A stretch of 59,647 nucleotides of DNA from an uncultured Bacteroidota bacterium (GTDB lineage: Bacteria > Bacteroidota > Bacteroidia > Chitinophagales > Chitinophagaceae), in NCBI GenBank assembly GCA_903887005.1, contig CAISOH010000007.1, positions 1 to 59,647 on the forward strand. Reading direction: 5' to 3'. This document shows positions 19,990 to 30,451 of the stretch, piece after piece (position 1 is the stretch's first letter; each line of letters opens with the position of its first letter). The notes under the pieces were generated by a model. It was not told the origin of the DNA. It saw only the letters and a list, made by a program, of their open reading frames with translations, and made no database searches. Position numbers and translations under genes: made by a program.

Positions 19990-20919
19990 ATGGATACGAC
20001 CAGCACTTCACGGAAAGCGTTTCTTTCCTCAATAATAACAACCGGCCTGGCCCTTGCAGGATGTGCTCCCAAAAAGGATCCATTTGAACTGGCGGCAGGT
20101 GAGCATGCAAAGGCAAGCGGTGAAAAGGTAAAACTTTTATCGGTGGACGGAGAAGTGATTGAAGTGGACAAGGCTTTTCTAAGGCCGGTCCCGGAAATGC
20201 CAGCCGTTTCAAACAGCGAAGAAAGACGTGGTATTCCCGGGAAAAAGTTTGTGATGGTCATAGACCTTTCCAGGTGTAAAAATCTCAGGTTTTGCGAGAA
20301 AGCCTGCAATCATGCGCATCATTTGCACACCGGCCTCAACTGGTTAAAAGTGTATCCGATGGATGAGGCGGAGCATACAGCCCCTTACTGGGAGCCTACT
20401 ATGTGTATGCACTGCGATGAACCGCCCTGTGTAAAAGTTTGCCCTGTTGACGCAACCTTTAAAAGACAGGACGGATTAGTGCTTATTGACAGCGACCGCT
20501 GTATAGGGTGCAGGTTTTGTATGGCTGCCTGTCCATATTCAGCAAGGGTTTTTAACTGGGAAAAACCAGATACACTTACAGCTGAAGAGGTGTGCCAGCC
20601 CTATTCCTGTGAAACCAGTGTGCCGCAAAAGGTTGGTACCGTAGGCAAGTGTGATTTTTGTCCGGACATGGCCCGTAAAGGAGAATTACCTCATTGCGTA
20701 TCAGCCTGCCCTAACGGGGTTTACTTTTTCGGGGATTTGAATGAAGACAGCGTTACCAATGGCGCAGAAACATTCCGGTTCAGCGAACTGATAAGGGACA
20801 AGGCAGGATACCGGCTAATGGACGACCTTGGCACAAAACCAAGCGTATATTATCTGCCGCCGGTAGCCAGGAATTTCCCGTTTGAGAAAGGACTTGAAAA
20901 TGATAATGAAAAAAGTTGA
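19990..20919 (+). CDS. 4Fe-4S dicluster electron-transfer subunit (NrfC/PsrB-like), lipoprotein-type signal
   Basis: CKNLRFCEKACNHAHH, CMHCDEPPCVKVCPVDA, CIGCRFCMAACPYSAR, CDFCPDMARKGELPHCVSACPNG; signal SRKAFLSSIITTGLALAGC. Confidence 0.9.
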   Translation: MDTTSTSRKAFLSSIITTGLALAGCAPKKDPFELAAGEHAKASGEKVKLLSVDGEVIEVDKAFLRPVPEMPAVSNSEERRGIPGKKFVMVIDLSRCKNLRFCEKACNHAHHLHTGLNWLKVYPMDEAEHTAPYWEPTMCMHCDEPPCVKVCPVDATFKRQDGLVLIDSDRCIGCRFCMAACPYSARVFNWEKPDTLTAEEVCQPYSCETSVPQKVGTVGKCDFCPDMARKGELPHCVSACPNGVYFFGDLNEDSVTNGAETFRFSELIRDKAGYRLMDDLGTKPSVYYLPPVARNFPFEKGLENDNEKS

Positions 20920-20969
20920 TCATTTGAATGAAATATGATTGTAGCTTAGCATTGCTAAAGTGATGGGAA

Positions 20970-22274
20970 ATGAAAAAAACAGTTTTAACAGACGAACAGA
21001 TTATCAGCGACCTCCTGCCTAAAAAATTCGGGAAATGGGGAATGGCATGGACAGGTGTATTGGTGGTTATTTGCCTCCTAGGCATGTTTGCTTATTATCG
21101 TCAGTTAAGATATGGATTGATAGTAACATCCATGAGGGATTATGCCTCCTGGGGAATATACATTTCCAATTTCGTTTTTTTTGTGGCTATCAGCCTCGTA
21201 GGCTCTCTGATCACTGCGGTGTTGCGGTTAACCGGTGTGCGCTGGAGTACGCCATTAACGCGTATCGCAGAGATAATAGCAGTTTCTGCAATTACTTTTG
21301 GCGCCATCATTATTATTGTTGATATGGGCCGTCCTGAACGGTTTTACTATTTATTTTTATATGGCCGTCTCCAGTCGCCGATTATCTGGGATGTAACGGT
21401 TATTACTACGTACTTTTTTATCAGTGTGTTGCTGCTCTATATACCGCTATTGCCGGATATGAAAATATTGCTGGCCGGTAAAGAAAAAAAAGGAATTTAC
21501 AGATTTTACAGTTTCTTAGGTTCTTTCTGGAAAGGGACCCATATGCAATACCGGATCAGCAAAAGGGCCATCAATATTCTCTGTATCACCATTGTTCCGG
21601 TAGCGTTTAGTATCCATACGGTTACCTCCTGGTTATTTGCGACAACCTACCGGCCGGGATGGGATAGTTCCAATTTTGGCGCATATTTCATTTCCGGTGC
21701 ATTTTTAGTAGGCGCGGGCGCCGTGAGCGCTGCCATGTATGTATTCCGCCGGTTTTATAAGCTGGAGAATTACATTACCCCTGAGCACTTTGATAAAATG
21801 GGCAAAATAGTAGTGATGTTAGGTCTGTTATACCTTTACTTTAATGTGAATGAATACCTCATCCCCTATTTTAAAATGAAGAAGTCTGAAGAAGCTTTTC
21901 TGAATGGTTTATTTGTCGGGGAATTTGCACCGCTTTTCTGGTCGGCCATTTTTGGCGGAATGATCATTCCCATGATCATATTGTTGTTTCCCCGCGGACG
22001 GACTCCATATCCTATGTTTATTTGCGGAACAATGATCGTGGTAGGTGCATGGTTTAAAAGATACCTGATCGTAACTCCTACATTACTGCACCCGTTTTTA
22101 CCCATGCATAATGTTCCGGAAAGTTACAAGCATTATTTCCCAAGCTGGGAGGAGTGGGCAATTGCCTTCGGCTCGCTTGCCGGTGCGCTTTTGGTGATCA
22201 CAATTTTCGTAAGGATTTTCCCGATAATACCCATCCAGGAAACTTTAACAGAGCACCATCAAAAGGAACTTTGA
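20970..22274 (+). CDS. NrfD/PsrC-family membrane subunit
   Basis: Polytopic; SMRDYASWGIYISNFVFFVAISL, VDMGRPERFYYLFLYGRLQSPIIWDV. Confidence 0.9.
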   Translation: MKKTVLTDEQIISDLLPKKFGKWGMAWTGVLVVICLLGMFAYYRQLRYGLIVTSMRDYASWGIYISNFVFFVAISLVGSLITAVLRLTGVRWSTPLTRIAEIIAVSAITFGAIIIIVDMGRPERFYYLFLYGRLQSPIIWDVTVITTYFFISVLLLYIPLLPDMKILLAGKEKKGIYRFYSFLGSFWKGTHMQYRISKRAINILCITIVPVAFSIHTVTSWLFATTYRPGWDSSNFGAYFISGAFLVGAGAVSAAMYVFRRFYKLENYITPEHFDKMGKIVVMLGLLYLYFNVNEYLIPYFKMKKSEEAFLNGLFVGEFAPLFWSAIFGGMIIPMIILLFPRGRTPYPMFICGTMIVVGAWFKRYLIVTPTLLHPFLPMHNVPESYKHYFPSWEEWAIAFGSLAGALLVITIFVRIFPIIPIQETLTEHHQKEL

Positions 22275-22617
22275 CGGCTCCCCGAGCTACGATTTTTTAT
22301 TTTTTCAGAATAATACGGTCAACAGGGAGGCGTTTAAAATATAGGCTTTAGTACTTTGAAAGCCGTCGGTGACGGAGTTTCATTATTGCTTTCGGATGCC
22401 CTTCCGGAACATCCGGAAGAACGGGGCTTTGATTGAGCTGTGCTTTGATAAGGATGAGTGCATGTGCTCAGGGGATTTCTCCGTTTCTTCGCTCTCACCT
22501 TTTACCTCCCGGCCATATCTCTTACCCGGGACATAGTGTTAATAGCCTTGATAAAAGTTCATTATTAGTGGCTATTGCTGCCTTGGTATGAGTTTTGTAG
22601 TTTAATTCGATACGAAA

Positions 22618-23538
22618 GTGAAATATTTTATATGCATAATATGGTTCTTTTTTGAAGCGTTTATCGCCGGGGCTCAGAATGTTGTTGACCAGGACGCCAT
22701 ACGGAAGGTTGTGGAGCACCAGCAGGGGGACATCAGCAGCGTGCAAAAAGTAAGCTGGCAACGCTACACATTCATGGGCGACGGAAAGCGGCGCAATAAA
22801 CAGGCTATAGCGCAATTTCAACAACATTTAGATTCCATAACGGGGGCTTATGAACCGGAACAAAAAATGCAAATCGTGGAATTAGCCAACAGGCAACGCC
22901 TGAACGCGCTCGATAAACAAATGGAGATATTGGTTCCAACCTCTTTCCCCGAAGATTACAGAGCGTATTCGCCCTATCCATATTATTATTCCACCGCGGC
23001 TACTATGCCAAAGTTGTTTGTGATTGACAAATACACACAGACCTTCGGGGCCTATGAATATGGCAAATTAGTTCATTGGGGTCTCCTTTCTACAGGGCGG
23101 CATAATGAAGCCACTCCGCCGGGCCGCTACAATTTCAACTGGAAAACCTATTTCAAGTTATCGAACGCGGCCCCTGCAGGGGAAGAATGGAGGCTGTTCT
23201 GGGTTTATAATTTTTACGCCAAAATAGGAATTCACGTCCATCAGTACCGGTTGCCGATTAATGTTCCGGCGTCTCACGGTTGCGTGAGGACTGCCAGGCC
23301 AGACGCGGAATGGAATTACAATTGGGCGAATGGCTGGATAAAGGATAAGCGCGGCAAACTGATCAGGAACGGCACGCCGGTAATGGTCATTCGGGAAAAT
23401 CCTCCTGGCCACGCTGCACACTGGGAGTTTCAACCTGCCGGAGAAGTCCGTTCTCTCGTTAAGTTGCCTGAAAATTTTGAACAAATACGGCTGGGAAGCG
23501 CCGAACAACAGGCAGCGCCCTGGGCAAGCGGGTGGTGA
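22618..23538 (+). CDS. L,D-transpeptidase (YkuD) family protein
   Basis: VIDKYTQTFGAYEYGKLVHWGLLSTG, IHVHQYRLPINVPASHGCVRTARPDAEW; GTG start. Confidence 0.85.
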   Translation: MKYFICIIWFFFEAFIAGAQNVVDQDAIRKVVEHQQGDISSVQKVSWQRYTFMGDGKRRNKQAIAQFQQHLDSITGAYEPEQKMQIVELANRQRLNALDKQMEILVPTSFPEDYRAYSPYPYYYSTAATMPKLFVIDKYTQTFGAYEYGKLVHWGLLSTGRHNEATPPGRYNFNWKTYFKLSNAAPAGEEWRLFWVYNFYAKIGIHVHQYRLPINVPASHGCVRTARPDAEWNYNWANGWIKDKRGKLIRNGTPVMVIRENPPGHAAHWEFQPAGEVRSLVKLPENFEQIRLGSAEQQAAPWASGW

Positions 23539-23583
23539 CTGTGAGAATTGAGTAGCATTATTTCATCTATTCACTCTTTTGGC

Positions 23584-23591
23584 TACCTTTG
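23584..23591 (+). promoter_or_regulatory. Candidate -7 element TACCTTTG
   Basis: Matches TAnnTTTG upstream of the NHL gene. Confidence 0.35.
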
Positions 23592-23661
23592 TGTTGATTG
23601 ATTCGGAAAGCCTCAGTACGAGCGGGGTTTGTGCTTGTGTATTACTCACGCATTAACTTAT

Positions 23662-25641
23662 ATGAAAAGCATATTCCTTTTTTTGTTCCTTTTGCCGTTT
23701 GCAGCACAGGCCCAGATCATTACTACTATAGCCGGCGGCACTGCAACCGGGTTTGCCGGAGATGGCGGCCCTGCCTCATCCGCATTATTTTCGGCATTAA
23801 GAGGCATCGCCATTGACGGAAGGGGAAACGTCTTTGTGGCCGATGCAGGTAACCATCGTGTCCGCAGGATCGACGCCAATGGGATAGTAACCACTGTTGC
23901 AGGTAATGGCACTGTCGGCTACGGCGGTGACTGGGGTCCGGCAACAGCTGCACAGTTGAACTACCCCGCCAGCCTTGCTGCAGACAGCATAGGAAATTTG
24001 TTCATCTGGGACTCTATGAGCTACATAATAAGAAGGGTAGATACTGCGGGAGTGATCAACACGGTTGCCGGGAATGGACTTTTTGGCGATACCGGAGATG
24101 GGGGCTATGCGTTCTGGGCAGCTATAGTACCGAATGGAATGGCAGTGGATAATGCAGGTAACGTGTTTATGTGCATCGGGTCCAATCACCGTCTTCGCAT
24201 GATGGATGCCGGTTTATACATTTATCACTATGCAGGTATCAACCTTGTGTCAGGCAACTCAGGAGATGGCGGCCCGGCCAATGTGGCGAAAATGTATCAT
24301 CCTATGCGCGTCGCCACCTGCCATGACGGAACGGTGCTGATAGGCGACACTTACAATAATACGGTCAGGATGGTAGATACATCAGGGAACATTCAAACCA
24401 TAGCAGGGATAGTGCCCACATATACGGGAGGTTATGACGGGGATTTCGTATGGGCTACCTCAACGAGGCTGAATATGCCGTATGGCATTGCCAAAGACCT
24501 TGCAGGCAATGTATATATAGCCGACAATGGCAATAACCGTATCCGTAAAGTAGATGGCTATGGGATAATCAGTACCATATGCGGCAATGGCACGCCATCT
24601 TTCTCGGGAGATGGCAATGCTGCAACTGACGCTACCATTAATGCCCCGACGGATGTCGCTGTTGATGCCGCCAACAACATTTATTTTTTTGACGCAGGCA
24701 ACAGCCGTGTCAGGAAAATAAGTGGAATCACCGGCAACCTGAATATTTGTACCGGTACAACGGCCACTCTAATTGATGAAGCCGTTGGCGGTATTTGGAG
24801 CAGCAGTAATACGGTCGTAGCAATTATAGGCTCAGCTACAGGAATAGTAACTGCAGCAGCAACGGGCACTACAACAATAACGTATTCAAATGCAGGTGTA
24901 ATAGCTATCGGGCAAATGACCGTCAATCCATCGCCGGGAGCCATAACCGGGGCGCACACCCTATGCGCCGGGCAAACTGATACGCTGGCCGATACGGCGG
25001 CGGGCGGCATATGGACGAGCGGAACCATCCCGGTCGCTTCCATAGACGCCGCATCAGGGATTGTTACCGGCGTCTCGGCAGGTATTGCTTTCCTGACCTA
25101 CACATTGCCTGCCGGATGCAATGCATGGGTATCTGTAACCGTCAAAACATTGCCAGCGGCAGGTACGATACACGGCACTGACATAGTATGTCCGGGAGAT
25201 TCCGTATTACTGTCCGACGCGGTGGGTGGTGGCGTGTGGAGCAGTGACGATGACCTGATAGCAACGATATCCGGCCCGGGGAATATAATTGGTGTATCGC
25301 CGGGTATTACTACCATCTCCTATACAGTAACAAATAGTTGCGGCAGTTCATCTTCCGGGATGCCGGTTACTGTGCTTGATGCCGGGTGCTTTGTTGGTGT
25401 ACCGGTTACCGCCAATAAAAATGAGCCTCCTATCATTTTCCCTGATCCGGCTGCAAATGAAATTACGGTTATCTCAAAAAATAAGATCGGGCAACTGGTA
25501 ATAAAAAACCTCCTGGGCCAAACCGTGTATTGCCATAACCACGACAGCAATAAGGCAGCAGCCTATGTAGCCGCATTGCCCGCAGGGGTTTACATTATAT
25601 TAATCAACGGCGGTATTGCTGGTAAATTTGTAAAGGAATAA
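23662..25641 (+). CDS. NHL-repeat propeller + Ig-like (Big2-type) domains, T9SS-sorted
   Basis: QIITTIAGGTATGFAGDGGPASSALF repeats, ITGAHTLCAGQTDTLADTAAGGIWTSG modules, C-terminal IFPDPAANEITVISK. Confidence 0.85.
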   Translation: MKSIFLFLFLLPFAAQAQIITTIAGGTATGFAGDGGPASSALFSALRGIAIDGRGNVFVADAGNHRVRRIDANGIVTTVAGNGTVGYGGDWGPATAAQLNYPASLAADSIGNLFIWDSMSYIIRRVDTAGVINTVAGNGLFGDTGDGGYAFWAAIVPNGMAVDNAGNVFMCIGSNHRLRMMDAGLYIYHYAGINLVSGNSGDGGPANVAKMYHPMRVATCHDGTVLIGDTYNNTVRMVDTSGNIQTIAGIVPTYTGGYDGDFVWATSTRLNMPYGIAKDLAGNVYIADNGNNRIRKVDGYGIISTICGNGTPSFSGDGNAATDATINAPTDVAVDAANNIYFFDAGNSRVRKISGITGNLNICTGTTATLIDEAVGGIWSSSNTVVAIIGSATGIVTAAATGTTTITYSNAGVIAIGQMTVNPSPGAITGAHTLCAGQTDTLADTAAGGIWTSGTIPVASIDAASGIVTGVSAGIAFLTYTLPAGCNAWVSVTVKTLPAAGTIHGTDIVCPGDSVLLSDAVGGGVWSSDDDLIATISGPGNIIGVSPGITTISYTVTNSCGSSSSGMPVTVLDAGCFVGVPVTANKNEPPIIFPDPAANEITVISKNKIGQLVIKNLLGQTVYCHNHDSNKAAAYVAALPAGVYIILINGGIAGKFVKE

Positions 25642-25706
25642 AAATCTTTAGGTGCGTTTAAGGATATCATTTATGCATGATAGGCTCGGCGGGGCAAGCT
25701 TCATCA

Positions 25707-25749
25707 TAACTATCCAACTTAGTGGATTTTATTTTGTCAACGTTCCTAA
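25707..25749. repeat. Solo MITE-like terminus
   Basis: 43 bp identical to 241..283. Confidence 0.9.
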
Positions 25750-25777
25750 CAAATTATTAATAAAGTTTAGTAAATTG

Positions 25778-25785
25778 TACTTTTG
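25778..25785 (+). promoter_or_regulatory. Candidate -7 element TACTTTTG for the FIST gene
   Basis: Matches TAnnTTTG; about 30 bp downstream of the solo MITE terminus. Confidence 0.4.
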
Positions 25786-25905
25786 CATGGAAATCAAAGA
25801 TTTATTGTATTTATTCATAAAAGCGCAATAAATTGGGTGGTGATACTCCGGGATTTGCGAGAGGAAAGCCCGCGAAATTAGTTTATTTGTAAACGATTAA
25901 TTTTG

Positions 25906-27048
25906 ATGAGAACAGCACTTTACCATTATCGTAATTCAACATTACTGAAGCATCAGATCAGCGACATTTTTGAAGAGGAAAAGGCACAATTAGTACTTTG
26001 TTTCGGAGCGAAAAAACTATTGGAGAATCCTGACTTGTTCATTAATCTGAAAGGGAAATTCCCGGTAGCTGATATTGTTACCTGCTCAACAGCCGGTGAA
26101 ATTTTCAATACCGAGGTTTTTGATGATTCCGCTTCCATAGCGGTAATAGAATTTGCTAAGACCCAAATAAAAGCGGAAGCTGTAAATATCGCGGCATATG
26201 ACAGCAGCTATGCAGCCGGAACAAGTTTAATTGAAAAATTCAGCAAGGAAGGACTTACCTATTTATTGGTGTTGTCTGATGGCAGTAAAGTAAACGGCAG
26301 CGAACTGGTAAGGGGATTAAACGACGCATCTCATCAAACGCTGCTGGTCACGGGCGGGCTTGCAGGCGATGGCAGCAACTTCATTTCCACATTGGTGGGC
26401 CTGAACGCACAACCAAAGGAAGGAGTCATTGCTGGGGTAGGTTTTTATGGTGATCATTTACAAGTCCAGCATGGGTCGCAGGGCGGCTGGGAGATGTTCG
26501 GCCTTGAAAAAACAGTGACCCGGTCAACAAGCAATGTGCTGTATGAAATAGACCATAAAAACGCACTGGAACTGTACAAAAAATACCTGGGGCATGAAGC
26601 GGATTCACTGCCTGGTTCCGCTTTATTATTTCCGCTATCCGTGACGCTGCCCGATACCGGGGAGCAGGTAGTACGTACCATTTTATCTATCAATGAAGCG
26701 GAAGGCAGTATGACGTTTGCCGGAGATATACCCGAAGGTTCACAGGTACGGTTTATGAAAGCCAATTTTGATAAAATAACCAATGCCGCTTCCGGGGCTG
26801 CGATACAATCACTTCCTGAAAATAGTTTGCCGCCAAAATTAGCCATACTGATAAGTTGCATCGGCAGAAAACTTATATTGCATTCGAGAATTGATGAGGA
26901 AGTGGAAGCGGTTGACGAAATATTTAATCATAAGACTTTATTAACCGGCTTTTATTCATACGGAGAAATATCACCAAATGTACAAGGAGGAAATTGCCAG
27001 TTGCATAACCAGACCATGACCATAACTACATTTAATGAAACTGAATAA
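25906..27048 (+). CDS. FIST-domain signal transduction protein
   Basis: VADIVTCSTAGEIFN, LVTGGLAGDGSNF, FYGDHLQVQHGSQGGWEMFG, LLTGFYSYGEISP. Confidence 0.85.
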   Translation: MRTALYHYRNSTLLKHQISDIFEEEKAQLVLCFGAKKLLENPDLFINLKGKFPVADIVTCSTAGEIFNTEVFDDSASIAVIEFAKTQIKAEAVNIAAYDSSYAAGTSLIEKFSKEGLTYLLVLSDGSKVNGSELVRGLNDASHQTLLVTGGLAGDGSNFISTLVGLNAQPKEGVIAGVGFYGDHLQVQHGSQGGWEMFGLEKTVTRSTSNVLYEIDHKNALELYKKYLGHEADSLPGSALLFPLSVTLPDTGEQVVRTILSINEAEGSMTFAGDIPEGSQVRFMKANFDKITNAASGAAIQSLPENSLPPKLAILISCIGRKLILHSRIDEEVEAVDEIFNHKTLLTGFYSYGEISPNVQGGNCQLHNQTMTITTFNETE

Positions 27049-30000
27049 ATTACTGGATAAGCAATTAAAAAAATTCCTTCCGGAAGAATACAGGAATAAA
27101 GAAGAGTTGCAGTTATTTTTAAATGCAGTGAGTGATTCATACAATGCGTATGAAAGGGATATAGAATTGTCTGAACATGCGTTCAGGATGAGTGAGGATG
27201 AATACAGGGAAATCAATAGCCGGTTAAATAAACAAATAGCACTAAAAAAAGCATCCATAAATAAGCTGAAGGAAGCTGTTACAGAAACCGGGGAGAATTC
27301 ACTAACGGAAAGTAATGATGAGGACGAACTGTTACATATAGCCGCATACCTGAAAAGACAAATCGGGGCGCTGCGGCTGACAGAAAAAAAACTTCATGAT
27401 CAGAAGGCGTTTTATGAGCACATACTCAATCATATACCTGCCGATATAGCGATTATTGATAAACATCACAGGTACCTGTTTGTCAATCCTCATGCTTTCA
27501 GAAACCCTGAAATAAGAGCATGGATCATTGGGAAAACCGAAGAGGAATATGGAATTTACAGAGGAAAACCGATGGGTTTTACAGTGGAAAGGCGTAAGCA
27601 TTTTGATGAGGCCGTTCTTACAAAAGCACAAGTAGAGTGGGAGGAGAAGATTGTAACTCCGAAAGGTAATACGGAATATCATCTCCGTGTGCTATATCCT
27701 GTTTTTGACGAGCATGATGAGCTGGATATTATGGTCATTTATGGTGTAAATATTACAGAAAGGAAATAGATTGATGAAAAGGTAAGATTAAGTGAGGCGC
27801 GTTACAAAAGTATATTCAATAACAGCCAGGCATTGATTTGTACCCATGATATGAGCGGTACAGTTCTTGAAGTAAATAATGCTGCTATAACCACTCTAGG
27901 GTTCGGTGCGGATGAAATGATAGGTGCCAAAATATATAAATTGCTCCCACCCGACAAACAGCCTGAATTTGAAAGCGGTTATTTAAAGGAGATCAAAAAT
28001 TATGGGAAGGCGTCGGGTATTATGATTGCGCTTAATAAAGCAGGTAAGAAAATATATCTGTTATACCAGAATTATCTTGTGTTTGATGAAACAGATGAGC
28101 CATATGTAATTGGTTTTTCGCAAGATATAACAGCAAGAATTGAGGCAGAACGTGCGTTAAAAATCAGTGAAGAGAAATACCGGAGCATCATAGCTAATAT
28201 GAACCTTGGGTTGCTGGAGGTGGACAAGGACGAGCAAATAGTTTATGCAAATAACAGCTTTTGCGAAATGAGCGGTTATGAGCCCGAAGAACTGAAAGGC
28301 AAAAAGGCGACGTCTGTCTTTTTCATAGATGAAAATTACAAAGAAGGGGAAGATGTAATAAACAGAAGGCGGGAAGGCAGGAGCGATGCATATGAGATGA
28401 TGGTAAAAAATAAAAACGGTGAATCGAAATGGTGGCTGATAAGCGGGGCCCCTTCTTATGATAACAACGGCAAATTAATAGGATCAATCGGGATACACCT
28501 TGATATTACTGTTCAAAAAAATCTTGAGTATGACCTGAGAAGGGCTAAATCTGAAGCAGAGCGTTCTGCTCATGCAAAGGAACTTTTCCTTGCCAATATG
28601 AGCCATGAGATCCGCACGCCGATGAATGCAATATTGGGTATCGGGCGATTACTTAGTATGACAAACCTGGAGACCCAGCAAAAGTTTTATCTTACTACCA
28701 TTCAAAGTGCAGCCAATAACCTTTTGGTATTAATCAATGACCTGCTGGACTTTTCAAAAATTGAAGCCGGCAAAATTTCTCTTGAGTTCATAGGCTTTGA
28801 GCTGAATTCAATTATCCAGAATGCAATACAGGTACTTAAATACAAAGCAGAAGAAAAGGGTTTGGCCATAAGCTATTCTTATTCACCAGGTATAGTTCCC
28901 GTTCTCATCGGAGACCCTTATCGTATAAACCAGGTGCTGATAAACTTATTGAGCAATTCAATAAAATTTACAGAAAAAGGAGAGGTGAGAATTGAATGTA
29001 TGCTTCTGGCAGAAGACAGCAGTTCGCAGGAGATCCGGTTTAAGGTAATTGATACAGGTATCGGAATCAGTAAAGATTTCGTTGGACATTTATTCGATAA
29101 GTTTACGCAGGAGGATGAAAGTGTAACCCGGAAATTCGGAGGCACCGGATTGGGAATGAGTATCTGCAAACAACTGATAGACCTGATGGGCGGCGATATA
29201 AAAGTGAAAAGCAGGAAAAATGAAGGTACCGTCATAACGTTTGTTTTAAAATTCTCCAAAGGTTCGATTGAGCAACTGCCGGTCAACAAGCAGATCAACA
29301 TTGATACACAAATTCTGAAGGGCAAGCGCATTTTATTAGTAGAAGATAATGAGACCAACCGTTTACTTGCCAATACGATATTATCCCAGTTCGGGGCAGA
29401 GGTAGTGGAAGCTGAAAACGGCAGTGAGGCCATCAAAAAGTTTCAAAAGAGTACGTTTAATCTTATCTTGATGGATGTAATGATGCCTGTGAAAGATGGC
29501 CTTGAAACTACCCGTTATATCCGCAGCCATATTGACAGCAGCATTCCGATAATTGCTTTAACCGCCAATGCAATGAAAAAGGAAGAAGAGCGGTGCATAA
29601 AGGCAGGAATGAACGACTTTATTTCAAAACCATTTGATGAAAACAGAATGGTGCAACTTGTGGCGCAATGGCTGGGCAAGGAAGTTAAAATTTCTTCCTA
29701 TTCAACTGCAGATTTGATTGACAAACCGATTGACAGCGCCCAACTATTCAGCCTGAATAAGATAAAATCAATAGGGCGGGGAGATACTGCTTTTGTAAAT
29801 AGAATGGTGAAGTTGTTCATAGAAACGATTCCCGAGGCGGTTGATCAAATGGAAGATGCTTATTATAAGGGTGATTTGAAAACCAGCGCTGCCCTTGCCC
29901 ACAGGATAAGACCTTCCATTGATAATATGTGCATCACAGTACTGATAAACGACATCAGGGCAATTGAAAATATAAAAACCACATCCAAAGAAGAAGTACC

Positions 30001-30085
30001 GGCAAAACTAAAGCTTATTAAATCTGTATTGGATGAAGTTATTCAACAGCTAAAAATTATTTTGCCGGAATACGATAAGGTGTGA
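27035..30085 (+). pseudogene. PAS-PAS-PAS hybrid histidine kinase with receiver/Hpt-like C-terminus, split by in-frame TAG at about 27767
   Basis: ORFs 27035-27769 and 27833-30085 are in one frame; NITERK*IDEKVRLSEARYKSIFNNSQ spans the stop; HEIRTPMNAILG H-box, FGGTGLGMSICKQL, RILLVEDNETNRLLA. Confidence 0.7.
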
Positions 30086-30451
30086 TTTCAGCGAAAGACT
30101 GGAATTTGGATTAGGTTGGATGCGGTGATTTTTTTCATTCAGTAAAACATTAGCGAATACATTTTTAGTTCATTTCTTTTTTCAGCTTTGTCCGGCATTA
30201 TCTAGTTTTTTCTTTGTTTCTCCAATGGGAGGACGAAGCGAGACACTGAGACCAGTGAGCGATATATTATAACCATTCTGACGGGTATTCATTTCTATTG
30301 ATCTGCATTTTGTGGAGCGTCTTTATTTTTACACGTCATCTATTTCCACTACTTTATCTTTCGCAGGGTATTTCATTTCAGCTTGGTATATGGACGGATT
30401 AAATTATTAACTTCACATTTCAGGAAACAAATAACTAACTGGTATCATCTT

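Noticed and set aside
25810-25875. Known riboswitch class in the FIST leader
   Set aside because: GAGAGGAAAGCCCG superficially resembles part of RNase P RNA, but the surrounding conserved elements are absent; kept only as an uncharacterised structured leader
28918-29436. 172-aa minus-strand ORF within the histidine kinase
   Set aside because: Antisense to conserved HATPase/receiver motifs; no independent support
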